A stretch of DNA of 64,000 nt from Mallotus nudiflorus (GCA_947683625.1 CANTUR010001088.1:1-64000); one strand, 5' to 3'; shown: positions 10,440-22,730, numbered from the stretch's first letter. Translations and numbers: made by a program. Notes: a model not told the origin generated them from the sequence alone.

Positions 10440-12060
10440 CTATACCTCAAATTTGCATTTTTCTTTCTTATCTAGCAGTTTCTCGTCATTAAACTCATCA
10501 CCCCATCCTGTAGGCACAATCGACTCAAAGGGTATGTTAAAAGAAACTGGTTTAGTATAAAACACCTTATAGTTGAACTTGCTTGAAGGTTGACCCAATA
10601 AGTCTTTTGCTCTTTCCATATCTTTGGGGGCATTAGGTGATTTCTCATTGGTTTTAAGGTGTAGGTTGTTAAAGGAGCTTAGCACTTCATCCTCACTAAC
10701 TTATAAGTTGATTGCCATGGTATTTGGGGATGGTACATTTTGATAGTTTAGGAAAGGATTATTTCTGGTGCTTGGGTTTTTAGGGTCTATGATAATTATA
10801 GAGTCTATAAGGTTTTAGATTTTGTGTTTGAGGCAAATGCAGTTATCTATGGAGTGTTGGAGGTTTAAATGGAATTTGTAGTGCTTGTTTGGGTTATAGC
10901 CTAGGGTGTTTGGGTTTGGATTAGGTAAAGGTTGAAGTAAGCCCTTTTGCATTATCGCTCTAGGACTTTTGACAAAGGTTAGTTAAAATTAGAGAATCTC
11001 CTTGGTTGTTGAACAACATGCACTTCCGCAATCTAACTAGTGCTTCCTTTCTATATGCCCCTAGTTGGGTAGTTTCTTGCTCCGGTACTCTTAGTAATCC
11101 TCTTTTTCTCACTTTCAGTCTCTTCAGCTTGCAAACCATCATTATAAAGGTCTACAAATGTCCTAGGGTTCATCATTTGCAACCTTTCAACTAAATTAGG
11201 TGACTCGTTTCAAACAATCATCCTAACATGATCCTTCTCAGCTAGCTTGTTCTTCATTAATCCTGCCTTATTCATAAATCTAGTTAGAAAATCTAAAAAT
11301 TATTTAGTAGGCTTCTACTTAGTGAATTCTAAATCCTTGATAGACACTTCAAGCCTAGTATTGTGGTTATATTATTTTAGAAAAGCAATACACAATTCTC
11401 TCAAGTAAGCTTAGATAGACTTCTCTAACCCATGATACTAATTAACAGCCATACCTTCTAAGGATAGTACAACTAACTTGGTAACTACAAACAAAGGAGC
11501 CTTAGTGGTGCTCATAGTTATTGTATATTAACTAAGGTGGATCCTTGAGTCTCTAGTACCATCAAACTTCTGTAGCTGTGGCATCTTGAACTTGCTAAGG
11601 ATTTAGAATTTGCTAAGGCAGCTCATCAAAGTCAAATGAATATCCAATGCCCTATCCTCTCATCAATTCTTCTATTTTAGACATCTTCTAAGTTAGTGCT
11701 TTCATCTGCTTGGATTCCAGCTTTTAAACTTGCTCAAGTGATTCTTTCTTGGCTTTATTTACCAAAAGGTTCTCCACATCCTTATATTTCATTTCCATAG
11801 TAGGCACATTTCTTATAGCATTCAATGGTTGCCCCCCAGTAGGTGGATGTTCCACAACAACAGCCGGTGAAATTGCAACAATGGGTGCAAGTGCATTTAG
11901 TGGCATTAACCTAGCTAAGGCTTATCTTATTTAATCTTGCATCATTGCTCTCATTTCATCCATTAAAGCTCCCTTAATGTCTTCTAGGGTCCAGTTCCCT
12001 CCTTGTTATTGTTCCATATTTATAGGTTTAGGCATAATTGGTTCAGCTTCGAAGTAAAGC
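10440..12060 (-). pseudogene. Element A gag (Tat/Ogre-type), broken
   Basis: On the minus strand, pieces in one consistent order resemble Tat-lineage gag. An N-terminal part (about 11906-11640) has a charged, helix-rich segment and a phenylalanine-aspartate-rich motif. A central retrotransposon-gag core follows (about 11500-11200), then a C-terminal region with a Cys-x-x-Leu-Lys...Leu-Ile-Asp-Ser pattern (about 10860-10770). An 81-codon open piece (10685-10440) continues to the end. Gag would form the cytoplasmic particle packaging element RNA. Stops and frame changes are frequent. It lies 0.9 kb downstream of the PBS, the normal place for gag. Assignment rests on motif pattern and position. 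Confidence 0.6.
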
Positions 12061-12949
12061 GGATTGATGGGACTTTTCTTTAATATGTGTAGGATTTCTT
12101 TTACTATGGCCTTAGGACTTGGATATGTTCTTGTTAGTCTGTCACCTTTTCGTCCCCAAATACGAGAAGACCTAGGTGAATATGTGATGGCTACAAAACA
12201 AAATATTAGTGTGATGGAGAAATGTATACATATATGCATGATGCACGTGCTATACAACAAGTAGCAAATAATAAGCATCAATTAAATGTACAACATTCAT
12301 CCTTCCAACCTTATTCCTCCCATACACATGTTCAATGGTGAGTCTCTTTTCCTAGGATTTTTGGTCTTGGCCTTAATATCAATAGGGGATATCAAGAATC
12401 GACGCACATGCCAAATCTTCTCAAAGTAGTAAAGCATAGAAATAGTATTTCTAGGTGTAAAGGTCTAGCCTAATCTTCATTAGTCCAAGTGGGCTTTAAA
12501 AGTATGGGCCTGGGCTTTTATAGATAGAAATACCTTATGGAAACAAACAAAAGCAATTTGGGTAAATCCTAAGAGAAGTTACTAAGCCATTATATATGGT
12601 TAGGGTCTAGTGAAAAGTCAAGGTTCCCTTAGCAAGATGCTCTCCTTTAAGACTTGAGTTACAAGCCAAGGTTAGAGGGGCCCAACATCCTTTGCAAACT
12701 TGAGAGAATATTACCCCCCCTATAGGACTTGGGTTACATACTCTAGTCAGATGAGCCTAGTAATCTCTCTTGAACTGAGTTAAGGCTAAAAGTTATAGTT
12801 AGCCAATTTACAACTCCATGAAGCTAATTGAATCATGGACTCATAAACCAATGCCATCGGTTTAATAGGGACATGCCGAATGAATGCAAGAATAAAATAA
12901 TAATTAATAAAATAATTCTAAAGAACACAAGTAGAATTAGTATTTCTTA

Positions 12950-12967
12950 TCCCCAATGGAGTCACCA
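12950..12967 (-). promoter_or_regulatory. Primer-binding site of element A (tRNA-Arg type)
   Basis: The minus strand reads TGGTGACTCCATTGGGGA one base after the 5' LTR end. From established knowledge, plant tRNA-Arg(ACG) with CCA gives the complement TGGCGACTCCGCTGGGGA; 15 of 18 positions agree. It is nearly identical to the PBS of the large element at 22731. Confidence 0.85.
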
Positions 12968-13399
12968 CTGTAGATAGCAGGGCTTAGTGCATGCCTAAGA
13001 TTTTAGCAACCACGACACTGTTTGGGCTTAAGGCCTTAGGGAACACACTACTATATCACAAAGATATAGCATAGAGATGAGGAGTTGCCACCCAGGGTAA
13101 TAACTAAGACAAATCGAAATAGTGGCACTCAATTCTCTAAAAGAAAGCTAACATTACAACCAAGAGATTCTTGGAACAAAATACTAACTTCTCTTAGTCT
13201 CATGTACATTTAGAATTATTTTATGAATTACTATCTTATTCTCTAATTACATGCAATTTTATTTAAACCCTAATTAAACATCCATTTAACCGAAAGGCAA
13301 CAAATCATAAAATTACATGTAAAAATGCATACAAAAGGCAACATCCCTATGTCTAAACTAGATTAATTTAATTAATTAAAGTTAGCTAATTCTACACAT

Positions 13400-13830
13400 T
13401 TTATTTACAAGTAAAATGGACTAAAGATGGGTCTACATTTTAATTGAATTAGTGAGCCTAAATCTACTTGTTTTAATTTAACTAAGGAAATGGGCCTATT
13501 GTCTACAAATTTAATTAGATTATTAAATGGGCATAAGTCTAACTTAATTTTAACTTAAATAAAAATGGAGCTTAAGTCTATTTATTTTAAAAGAAATGAA
13601 ATTAATGGACTGAGATAAATCTAAATTAATTTTAATTAACTAGAAATGGGCCTAAGGTCTAATTAATTTTAAAAAGAAATAAAAATACATTAGTGGGTTA
13701 GACTAAAGTCTAAGTTAATTTTATTAATTAAAAGTGGGCCTAAATCTAATTAACCTAAATAGGCATAAATTAATTAAAACCTAAAAACCATTTTTGAGCT
13801 TATTTATTAAATGGGTTGATCCTACCGTGG
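13400..13830. repeat. Degenerate 50-60 bp tandem repeat with GGGCCTAA core
   Basis: A core like 'atgggcctaa...tctaattaattttaatta' recurs about seven to eight times with loose spacing. The solo LTR at 57956-60110 carries the same array in reverse complement (about 59310-59660). The left LTR of element A lacks it, which suggests loss by recombination between A/T-rich units. Confidence 0.7.
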
Positions 13831-14848
13831 GCTTGGGGCCCAAAAGGAATGAAAACTAAAAATAAAACTCAATTCAATAAACATACCAAAAAATAAATCA
13901 AAACAACAATTTACGTGATTTTTCTAAGAAACCCTAATTCAATTTCATGTAACCCTAAAATTAATCTACTGCCATAATTGATTTTAATTGAATTTTACCA
14001 AATTGAGCCTAGATTACTAATCAATTTTTAATGCAAAGAATTGAAATTCCACTAATTTCCCTTTATTACGTCTATTACAAACTACAATATAGAAAATTAA
14101 AGCAAATTAATAACAACCCTGTAAAAACAATGAACAAAATACTGTAAAAAATAATTAACCTTAAATTCTATAGGGATTTCACAAAATTTAGTACATGGCA
14201 TCCCATTGATTCTTCAATAATACCAAAATCTCAAATCACCAACCTCACATCCAGAGCACCATAGAACACCAATCAAAATAAAAAAAACACAATAAAAAAT
14301 TAATCAGTAATGACTCAATCAATAAATAAAACAAAGAAATCAAATCAAAATAAAATAAAAAGAAAAAGAATAAGAGATGTTGTGCAAATGTTGTTTGAAT
14401 GCCCCCTCAAATTATGATTGTCACCATTTTGAGATTGACTTTATTGCTTTTTTCTTGATTTTCTGAACTTTAAAAGTAAAGGACGTATTTTTATTGATTT
14501 CTTGAAGGTTTTAAAAATGAAAAAATGAAGAGCTAAGGTATGTGGCTCTTTGCATAATAGAGAAAATAACTAGTGTTTTTTTTTTCTTTTACAGCCTCTG
14601 CTTCTCTAGGGTTTTTCTCCTTACTTCCTTTTAGCTTTTAAAGCTTGGCCTAGCAACTTGTGACCTTGCGATCATGTAGGGAAGTTGCACTAATTTTTTT
14701 TAACTTTTAAAATCAAGATAATAAGATGGTGATAGGGTTTTGAAAAAATCAAAGACTCGCACACACAAGGACACATGGTGTCCTGGACCAATGAAAAAAA
14801 TAAGAAATGATGAAAAAATCAAAATTTTAGCAAAAATTGGCACTTTAG

Positions 14849-14985
14849 AATGCCGATTTTCATCCCGTAATGCTGATCGGCATTGCTTAATGCCGACCAA
14901 CATTACACAATGTTGGTCGGCATTATGTAATGTTGATCAACATTATATAATGCCGATTGGCATTATGTAATGCTGGCCAATCATT
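14849..14985. repeat. Period-20 palindrome array in element A 5' LTR
   Basis: Units begin AATG at 14849, 14869, 14889, 14909, 14929, 14949 and 14969, exactly 20 bp apart with no slippage. The inner units are 16-bp palindromes or near-palindromes centred on GATC-like cores, such as AATGTTGATCAACATT at 14929 and AATGCCGATTGGCATT at 14949, separated by four bases. The array lies about 215-350 bp inside the LTR start on the minus strand, in U3. Confidence 0.92.
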
Positions 14986-15200
14986 TTTAAAATTAAATTA
15001 TAAAAAAGGTCCTCAAAAGTTTTAAATTTTTCCAATCAAATCCCTGAAAAACCAATTTTATAATTAAATCTACAAAACGTAGTAATTTAGTCTTTTAAAT
15101 CGTGAAACTCGACACTAGAGATTAATTCTCGATAAGATTTTCATTATAGGGGCTTTCGTCGCACATATGCATAATTGCATCCCGAAATTAGGTGCTTACA

Positions 15201-15205
15201 CTTAT
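15201..15205. repeat. Target-site duplication of element A, right copy
   Basis: CTTAT directly after the LTR end; identical to 4702-4706. Confidence 0.9.
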
Positions 15206-15292
15206 CTTTTGGTCCCCTACATTGGTTGTTGACCAAAGTATAATGAAATTTTACCCATTAGGTAAAAGGTAACCCTAGGGTTTTATTTTGAC

Positions 15293-15300
15293 TATAAATA
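15293..15300 (+). promoter_or_regulatory. TATA box upstream of the 15360 ORF
   Basis: TATAAATA 60-70 bases before the first ATG, followed by pyrimidine-rich sequence with candidate start sites (for example near 15327-15340). The spacing fits a plant promoter or the U3/R part of an LTR. Function is inferred from position only. Confidence 0.45.
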
Positions 15301-15359
15301 TTTCCTTATTGTGAAGTAAAAGGCATCCATCTCCTTGCCCCTTAGCATTCTCTACATTT

Positions 15360-16650
15360 GTGATCTCTTCAAGTTCTTATTTTTTGAGCATAATGAGCAT
15401 TAAAAGCCCCAAGTCTTTTATTCAAAGTTTCATCAACCCCTTTACAAATGAAGATTGGTTACACCTAAAGAGATACAACTTGCATTATCTCAAGTTCTTA
15501 TTGAACCTAAAGCTTGACTATAATTTTCTTTATAGTGCTCTTTCCTTTTGGGATCCCACTCTCCATGTGTTTTGGTTTAAGGAAATGGAGCTATGCCCTA
15601 CTTTTGGAAGAATTCTCAACAATTTTGGGTGTGAAGATATCTCCTCAATAAGAGATGGGGCCATACCGGATCTAGACTTAGTGGTTGTACATACTATGAA
15701 TCACCTCTTTGGCATGAGTAAGAGTAAAGATAATGGTTTCATTATTTCATGTTCTTTCATCTCTTTCTATGGCTTAATATATCATCTTTAATCTCATCTT
15801 GATTCTTGTAATCAAATTCCTATCATCGAGAGTATTATCCTTGGCTACTATCTCCTTGAATGTGACAAAAGCACATTAAGGCTTATGGATGGAAGGGTGT
15901 TACCTATTTTGAGTCATGTTAAAATGAGTTTGACACCAAATTTGGTTGCTCTAGTGGTTTTAGCAAAGACTTTGAATGGTTTGTACAAGGTTAAAAGCAA
16001 TGAGAATGCAAGGTTTGGTGGAAGTGTGTTAATTTTGCAAGCAAAGGTCATTTTTATGCATCAAAGATGAATAGTTAGATTTCATGCATGAATAGGTAGA
16101 TTTTCCACCTAAATAGCTAGTCTGAGAGGCATGAATAGCCAATTTTTAGACTTCAATAGTTGATTTTCACATAGATGGTCGGTTTTGGACATTTCACACT
16201 CTAATGTGACTTTATGTTTATGTTTTTTAGGTTTGGCTTATGGAGAAGCTTAAGGTAGTGATGCCCTTTAATTTTGCATCAACTTATGGGCCTAATCACT
16301 TCTTAAGAAGGATTATTTTGGTGAGATTTAATAAGAAATAAGAATGGGTAGCTTGGATGTATGGTTTAGGTGAGAAGGATATTCAATGGGTTAGCCCTTG
16401 GTGGAATTTTTTCAATGTGTGCTTAAGGAGTTTTCACACTTATATTGCTCTTGCAATGTTAAGGCAATACTCTTTCTATCATCCCTCAAGGATTATAAGA
16501 AAACAAGGATTAAAACAACATCATACTCATTGCCTTATCTCCCAAATGTTAGTGTACTTACCATGTCTTTTATTGAAGCAATTACTCAATCATGGCCTAG
16601 AAGAGTCATGCTACACCACATTCATAGAAATTAAGATTTTGCAACCACTT
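15360..16650 (+). pseudogene. Broken DUF7745 / plant-mobile-domain-like ORF
   Basis: A 143-codon open frame (15360-15788) contains a helical N-terminal part and the segment FWDPTLHVFWF followed by MELCPTFGRIL. This resembles the 'FWDP...F.F...ELTPTLEEY' core of the plant mobile-domain/DUF7745 family found in retrotransposon-associated genes. A second short frame follows (15885-16067). From about 16230 to 16640 more pieces of the same kind appear across two frames, including a Gly-Leu...Ile-Gln-Trp-Val-Ser-Pro-Trp-Trp motif near 16365-16404. Stops and shifts inactivate it. Its biochemical role is unknown. It may be ORF1 of a Tat-type element or a captured host-like gene; no LTR of its own could be assigned. 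Confidence 0.5.
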
Positions 16651-16659
16651 AAGGACACA

Positions 16660-17185
16660 AGAATTGGTTAAAAGGTCATTAATGAAGCAAGTGGTAGTGG
16701 TAAAGGTAACTAGGCTAGGTTTAGCTTGAAACTTTAGAAAGCTTCTTATTTAGGATGCAAGCTTTTATTGTATGAACTTTGGTTTGTGAAAAGAAATGAA
16801 ATGTAATTTAACTTTTGAAAATAAAGGTAAAATAAGCAAAATGAATTTTGAACCATGTTTATTACTTGTAAAACAAACATCATGATTTTGCATACACATG
16901 CAAATGCATAAGCTATTGGTAAGAATGCATACACCTAAGCATTATCAACTTAAAGTTACTCATTCTTATCCATAAAAAGGATAAATGATATACAATTACT
17001 TAGAGATCAATTCAATTGGCAATAAGAATTTCTAATGACGTTAACTAGCTCTTTCAAGTTTTCTAACTAATGTTACTCTCAAATATCCCTTATTTTTTAC
17101 TAAGACATCCTTTTCTAGTTTTCATCTTAGCAAGAATCATTCTTATTTTTTTTTAATTTTTTTTCCTAATTTTTGCTTAAGCTGT
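16660..17185. other. A/T-rich left flank of the Ogre-type element
   Basis: No coding signal. A T-rich run (17140-17165) lies just before the 5' LTR. The pentamer preceding the LTR is GCTGT; its partner would lie beyond the window. Confidence 0.4.
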
Positions 17186-20100
17186 TGTTAGGGTTGTTTT
17201 TCAAAATCTTTAAGGTCGATGATGAAAGTAGAAAAAATATCTCACCATTATATGAGATTGATCAAGAATGATGATTGAAAAGAAAATTCAAAACCATTTG
17301 AAACCCTAAAACCCCACCCAAATACCAAACTGAACCTTTTTAAAAACCAAACCTAACCCCGAGAAAGAGATTTTGATGATTGAGAAAGTAAAAGTCTATG
17401 TCGAGTTTTATTTATTGAGTCAATTAGTAAAGTCTTAAAAAAGACTATTTTTATATTTGTAGTGTCTGTTTTTCAAACTAGTTTTTAGTTTGGGAGCTTC
17501 CATTTAACCTTTGGAAGACCTATGATGAAAAGTCAAACTTTGGTCAACGGCAGACCTTTTGGGAGGTTAAATCGAGCTCTCAAAGTTGAATTTCAGGTCT
17601 TATAAAATTATAGTGTGTTAGTGTGGATCGCTTGACAAAAAGTCAAAATTTTTAACCTTTGGTGGTCAAATCGGGTCCTACGCTTCTATTAAAATAATGC
17701 ACAAATGTCTAGGAGTAGTGACCAAGCAAAAAATATTCTATTCTTAGACAAGTGTCAACCTAGAATTTGTTCTAGTATATTCTTTTATCTTTTAATGTCA
17801 AATAATACCCCTTTTAGTTGTAGATTTATTACAAATATGCCGCCAAGCCTTAATTTATAAATAGAAGGTTTGAGGAAGCATTTTGGGGAGGAGAGCCAAG
17901 CAATAGGAGATAGAAAAATACTGTAGCAAAAAACTTAGGTCATGTTTGGTTCATAGAATGAAATAAGTATGGAATAGAATTGTAATTCTTAAAGAATAGA
18001 ATAGGTATTCCTAGAATAACTATTCCTAAATAATAATTATTCCATGTTTTGATTCACGACCTATAATTATTGTGAGAGATAAATAGATTTAAGCATAAAT
18101 GACATTGATACCCTTATTAATAAATTTCATTATTAGTATTAAAATTAAATAATCATACAATTTTGGTATGTTTTTCATAAAAAAAAATTAAATATATAAT
18201 ATATATAAAAAATTAGCACATATATTTTGTTTCTCTAAAGTAATATAAATGCATAATAAATAAATAAATAATATTTTAAAAAATTTTAAATAAATTTTTT
18301 AAATTTTTTAGTCATAAAAATACAAACATATAAATAAATAAATTCCATATAATATATGGTTGTCAAATCTTAGTTAAATTAAATTAAAAGAAAAATAATG
18401 AAAAATCTGAATTAAATTATTCTAAAAAAAAAAGAGAAAGTAAGAGCATGAACATTAGGTGAGCTTAAACATAAAGAAAGGGGTAAAAGTTGAAATGCTC
18501 TATTCCAAAGGTAGAGAACACTTATTCCTTAATTTTTGAAAGAAAGACTATTTTTTAAAAATTAAAATTTTTTTATTCTATGAAATTGGTATTCCATAAC
18601 AAAATTTGAGCTAAAGCAAAGAATAGTTATTCCTTATGAAATAATTATTCTATTCTTGGTCTATTCTGCGCGTGAAATATAGCCTTAGAGTGAGAAAATT
18701 AAAAAAAATAAAGAGAAAAAAATAAAAAAATAAATAGCCTAAATTATGTCAAAATAAAAAATCTCCTCATTTACACTCTTTCTCTCACCTTTTTCTATGC
18801 AATCCCCACTTAATCCTTAGCCTAAACACTCTCCTAAACATTCATTAATCTTTCCATAATCCAAAAACAACAATCAAATTAAACTAAAGCTCATAATAAC
18901 CCAAAATCAACTAAACATCAACTAGAAAACAACCTATTGTTCACTTTGTTCTATTTGCTTTCAATCTCAAATTCATCAATCTAATTCTTTTTTTTGGTGA
19001 GTTTAATCTTATATTCTAAGGCTACTTTATAAAACTCATTTCTCTTCATCATGGGTTTGAAGTTTTAGGTTGAGGGCCTTAATTTATTAATTCTTTTGGC
19101 AAAAGAGTCACGTTTTTCACATGTATCTAAAGGGAATGGCCGGAATTGAGCCATGAATAGTCAGCCAACTATCCATGATGTATTATAGGTGTTTAGAGGT
19201 GAAATTTAAGTGTTTGTGATCAACTCCTCAAATCATGCACTCTTTACTTTGAAATGACTCCAATGATGGTCCTAATAACTAATATACGTTCTATAATGAT
19301 TATACATCATTAAAATGAGTCTAAAAGGTCATAGGATGATCAAACTTATTATTTTCTAATTTATTTTTATTTTAATATTTTTCCTTAACACATAACTTTT
19401 GCTTTAAAGCTTTTAAATTTTCCTGCTTGCTTTAAATTTTGGATGAGCTTTTGGTTAATGATTAACATTGTGATGCTACTTATGTATTATTTATTGTGAT
19501 TTTATGTTTATGAATTGATTTTGTGCTAATTTAGTGATTTAATTTTGGGTATTTTATGTCTTGAACTATGTGTTAATTATTGTGTATATACATGAAGTGA
19601 AATTTGTGTAGTTGTGTGAACTTTATGATCCTTATTTTGATGATTATGTGCATATTACTATTCTGAATATTGTTGACTAATTTCTAATATTTAGGAGTCT
19701 AATTTGTTATTATTGGAAGTTGTATATGTATTGTAATTAGCCTTTAATGGTTAATTTGGTACTATTACAAGGCTTCAATGTAATCTATGTGTTTATTATT
19801 AAATATTGTCTTATTTTAGTGATATGTTTTAGTCTATTTTGTGAATATTAAGTGTCTTGAATTTAGTAAATGTCTATTTTTCATATTTATTATTTTATGT
19901 TCATTTTGATTACTTAGATTCATCAATTGATCATTATTGCTTAAATTGATGTATACTAAAGTATTATTCATCATTTTCTTACTTTTTTTTAAAAATTTTA
20001 ATCAATTTTCCTTTATTTTATCACTTTATTATTGTCTCTAATTAATTTTTCATTTTTATTGATTATTATTACTAACCAATTTCTCTATGTCTTGCATTTT

Positions 20101-22723
20101 ATGGATTCTCAAGTGCTTGATGCATATCATATGCCTTTTACATATCACTACCATGTGTGTGAATCATTTTTAGATCTTTTAGAATCATTTTGCATGAACC
20201 TCGACATACATCACTACCATTCTTGCATGAATTTTGGAATTGCATCATGTTGCATGCACCTCAGTTTGCATCATTCATCATCATTACATGCACCCTGGAT
20301 TTATTTAATTCTTGTTTGAGCATCCATTTGCAGTTACATTATGCATTTTGAATTTATATGTCTCTTGTTACTCAATCTCAAGCTCAATATCTCAATTACT
20401 AGCATTACTAACTCTATTAACTACTAATATTTATTTTTATTGCAATTTACTTTTCAAACATTTTATATATTGTTTTTATATTATATTACTCATAATCAAG
20501 CTCAGAATCTCAATCTCTCATTTTCTACTTTATTTCATGTTTATTTTTATTTTATTTCATTATTTATTTTATATTTATTTATATTTCGTTGATTGCAATC
20601 TCTACTTATAATACTATCTATTTTATACTTTATTATTTATTTGCCTTTATATTTCATATTTAACATCTCTACAATCTCTACAATTCTATTTACTCCATCT
20701 TTAATTTGTTTTTCTTTTCATTTTATGCTTAATTTATTATTTTTTGCTTTAATTTGTCATCTTTTATTTATTTATTTCCATTGTCATGATATTTCATAGT
20801 TCTCAAGCACTTTCTTTTATTATTTTGTTTATCATTTACTGCCATAATCTCTACTCTCATCTCATTCTTATATTTATTTATTAGTTTCATATATGCATCT
20901 CCACTACAGTACTTTCTTTATTTTAATTGTATTTGTTTTATGTCTTAGCATAATCCCTCTCTATGCCTCAATTTCTATTTTAATTTCATTTATTTGCCTC
21001 TTTTCTTTTATTTACATGTCTCTATAATGCTATTTTCACTTATTTGATAATTTATTTGTGATATTTAATCCTTATCTTGACATAATCTTTTCTTTATAAA
21101 TTTAATATTTATTTAAGTTTGTTATCCTTATCTCCTTTTCTAATTTCTTTTTATTTCAATATTTTGTCAATTTTACTACATATTTAATATTTGTTTCTTC
21201 TTCATTGATTTTTTCAATTTACTTGCATTAATTTTTAATATAATTTTTGTTCCTTTTTTATTGTGATTTTAATCATAATTTCCTTTTTACTTTTATTTCA
21301 ATAATTTCTATAAATTTATTATTATTTAATTTTTATATTATTTTTCATTTTCATTACATATTAAAGGGTTTTTCTACTAATTTGTCTTTTTTCTTCGCTT
21401 AATTTTATTTTCTATTTTGAGTATTATTATCTCACGTCCTTTCATTTTATGCAAAATTGTTTTTATACTTATATTGGAATATTTATTTATTGCTTGTTAT
21501 TTTGTGTTGTGTGTTTATTCATAATGTTGAAAATTAACCAAAGCCTCAAAATCGATTATTTCATTTTCCTTCTTTTTAAAACCATTTATGATGATTATTG
21601 GGAAAATAAAAAGGCAATAATTGATGATGTGTATTCAATTTTATCCAAGGGTCCAAGATTTTATATCTTAAGGCCTAATTTGATAAATTGAACACATTAC
21701 TAATTAAAGGCCTTAATTTGACCAATTAACCACCATAAATGTGATGTTTTTAGAACTTTCTAACTTCCATTTTCTATTAGAGAAATAATATTTAATTTTA
21801 TGCTTTTTACTTATCTTTTCCATTAATTCCATCCTTTGTATGCACTTTTCAATCATTTTTCATCTTATTTTCTATTTTCATTTTAAATATCAATTTTTCT
21901 TAAAATATTGGCCCTTAAACTTGGAAAATAAGGATAAGATGAAGAGGAGGGGCTTGCTCAAGTGTTTGTCTCTCTTATCTCATCCCTGTTTATTTTTATT
22001 ATTTTGCTAATTATTTCATTTTCTACATTACATGATTATAACGCCATGCATAAAATTCCCATGACATATGTGATGAATATGCTATGATTATGTGCTATTA
22101 ATTCCATAAAAAGTAAATAAGCCATGTTTATGCCCATCGCATCTTCATTATGCTATTAGGATTGCAAAGTCATGTGTATATATTCTATGTTAGTCACTTA
22201 CCATGATCATGCACCATATTTTACCATGTTTAATAATTTATTTATTTTGATTAATATGTCCATACATTATGCCATGCCTATGCATCATTATTCATTTATC
22301 ATTCTAATTATGTGTTTGTGTGCATATATTAAGATTGCATTTGTGTGTAATTGTTGATCCAAAATGGTACATATTTCTTGGAAGCATTGTATATAACTTG
22401 TAAGGTTGGCCTTGCTCAGCATTCGGGTAGTCTGGAGATGCCTCTAAGATATTAAAACTACTCTAACTAACATCGACATCAAACTTAATACGTTATCCAA
22501 TGGGTGAAAGAGGTTCCAAAGTGAGGGATTTGAGTTTGCCTAGTCCTTAACCAGATAATTTCTTGGGTGATACCGGAGTGGCGACTCTTAGTTAGGTGGA
22601 GGGTTATAAGTGTATTTATGCATCCCAAAGCTCTTACAATATTCCCCTCACATTCCCTCTATTTTCTTATAATAAGGAAAAAGGGATAGTGATCCAAACA
22701 ATGCCGAGTCAGACCCACTGGCA
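17186..22723 (+). repeat. 5' LTR of the Ogre-type element
   Basis: Starts TGTTAGGGTTG; the end is placed at the TGGCA before a short spacer and the PBS. It matches 46808 onward through the start, the 'ctttgaaatgactcc' block (about 19247 and 48895), the 'catgaattttggaattgcatcatg' block (about 20226 and 49930) and the end 'ctctattttcttataataagga' (about 22656 and 63969). From about 19370 to 22000 the plus strand is strongly T-rich, with several open frames that are compositional artefacts. It contains one insertion (17938-18684). Confidence 0.85.
17938..18684. mobile_element. PIF/Harbinger-like MITE in the 5' LTR
   Basis: A 747-bp block absent from the 3' LTR copy. It is flanked by TTA at 17935-17937 and 18685-18687. 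The ends read GGTCATGTTTGG and, on the reverse strand, GGCTATATTTCA: short imperfect terminal inverted repeats. Subterminal 'gaatagaat' motifs recur in both orientations. A TTA duplication and 'GTTTGG' ends are typical of Harbinger/Tourist-type elements. No transposase is encoded. The 3' LTR gives the empty site at about 48310-48325. Confidence 0.75.
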
Positions 22724-22730
22724 TTAATAG

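Larger units (their letters stand above)
4707..15200 (-). mobile_element. Element A: Tat-type Ty3 LTR retrotransposon lacking pol
   Basis: Complete insertion on the minus strand, bounded by identical 5-bp TSDs CTTAT at 4702-4706 and 15201-15205. Order on the minus strand: 5' LTR (15200-12969), PBS (12967-12950), broken gag (about 12060-10440), a long noncoding region with two tandem arrays, PPT (6206-6191), 3' LTR (6190-4707). The tRNA-Arg-type PBS, the C-rich plus-strand copy of the PPT and the gag style place it in the Tat branch of Ty3 elements. No RT, RNase H or integrase motif is visible in the roughly 4.2 kb between gag and PPT, so mobility would have depended on enzymes from a related element. 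The two LTRs differ in length (2232 and 1484 bp). Confidence 0.85.
12969..15200 (-). repeat. Element A 5' LTR (2232 bp)
   Basis: Plus strand begins TGTAGATAGCAGGG and ends GGTGCTTACA, followed by the CTTAT TSD. It matches the left LTR and the solo LTR at 57956-60110 over its length. It holds the GGGCCTAA tandem array (about 13400-13830) that the left LTR has lost, and the seven-unit period-20 palindrome array in U3. Confidence 0.9.

Noticed and set aside
12006..12281. Overlapping ORFs on both strands near the element A PBS-gag leader
   Set aside because: Minus-strand leader upstream of gag; membrane-like composition reflects base composition and there is no motif.
12950..12967. Possible tRNA gene fragment
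   Set aside because: Only 18 bases matching a tRNA 3' end, directly beside an LTR; it is a primer-binding site.
14849..14985. Possible CRISPR-like array (regular period)
   Set aside because: The whole unit repeats with 4-base spacers and no unique spacers, inside a plant LTR; CRISPR is not plausible.
20032..20799. Series of T-rich open frames in the 5' LTR, with a similar one at 49795-50022
   Set aside because: They lie inside the LTR, are made of Leu/Phe/Ile/Tyr/His from T-rich composition, are not matched in length between the two LTRs and show no known domain.
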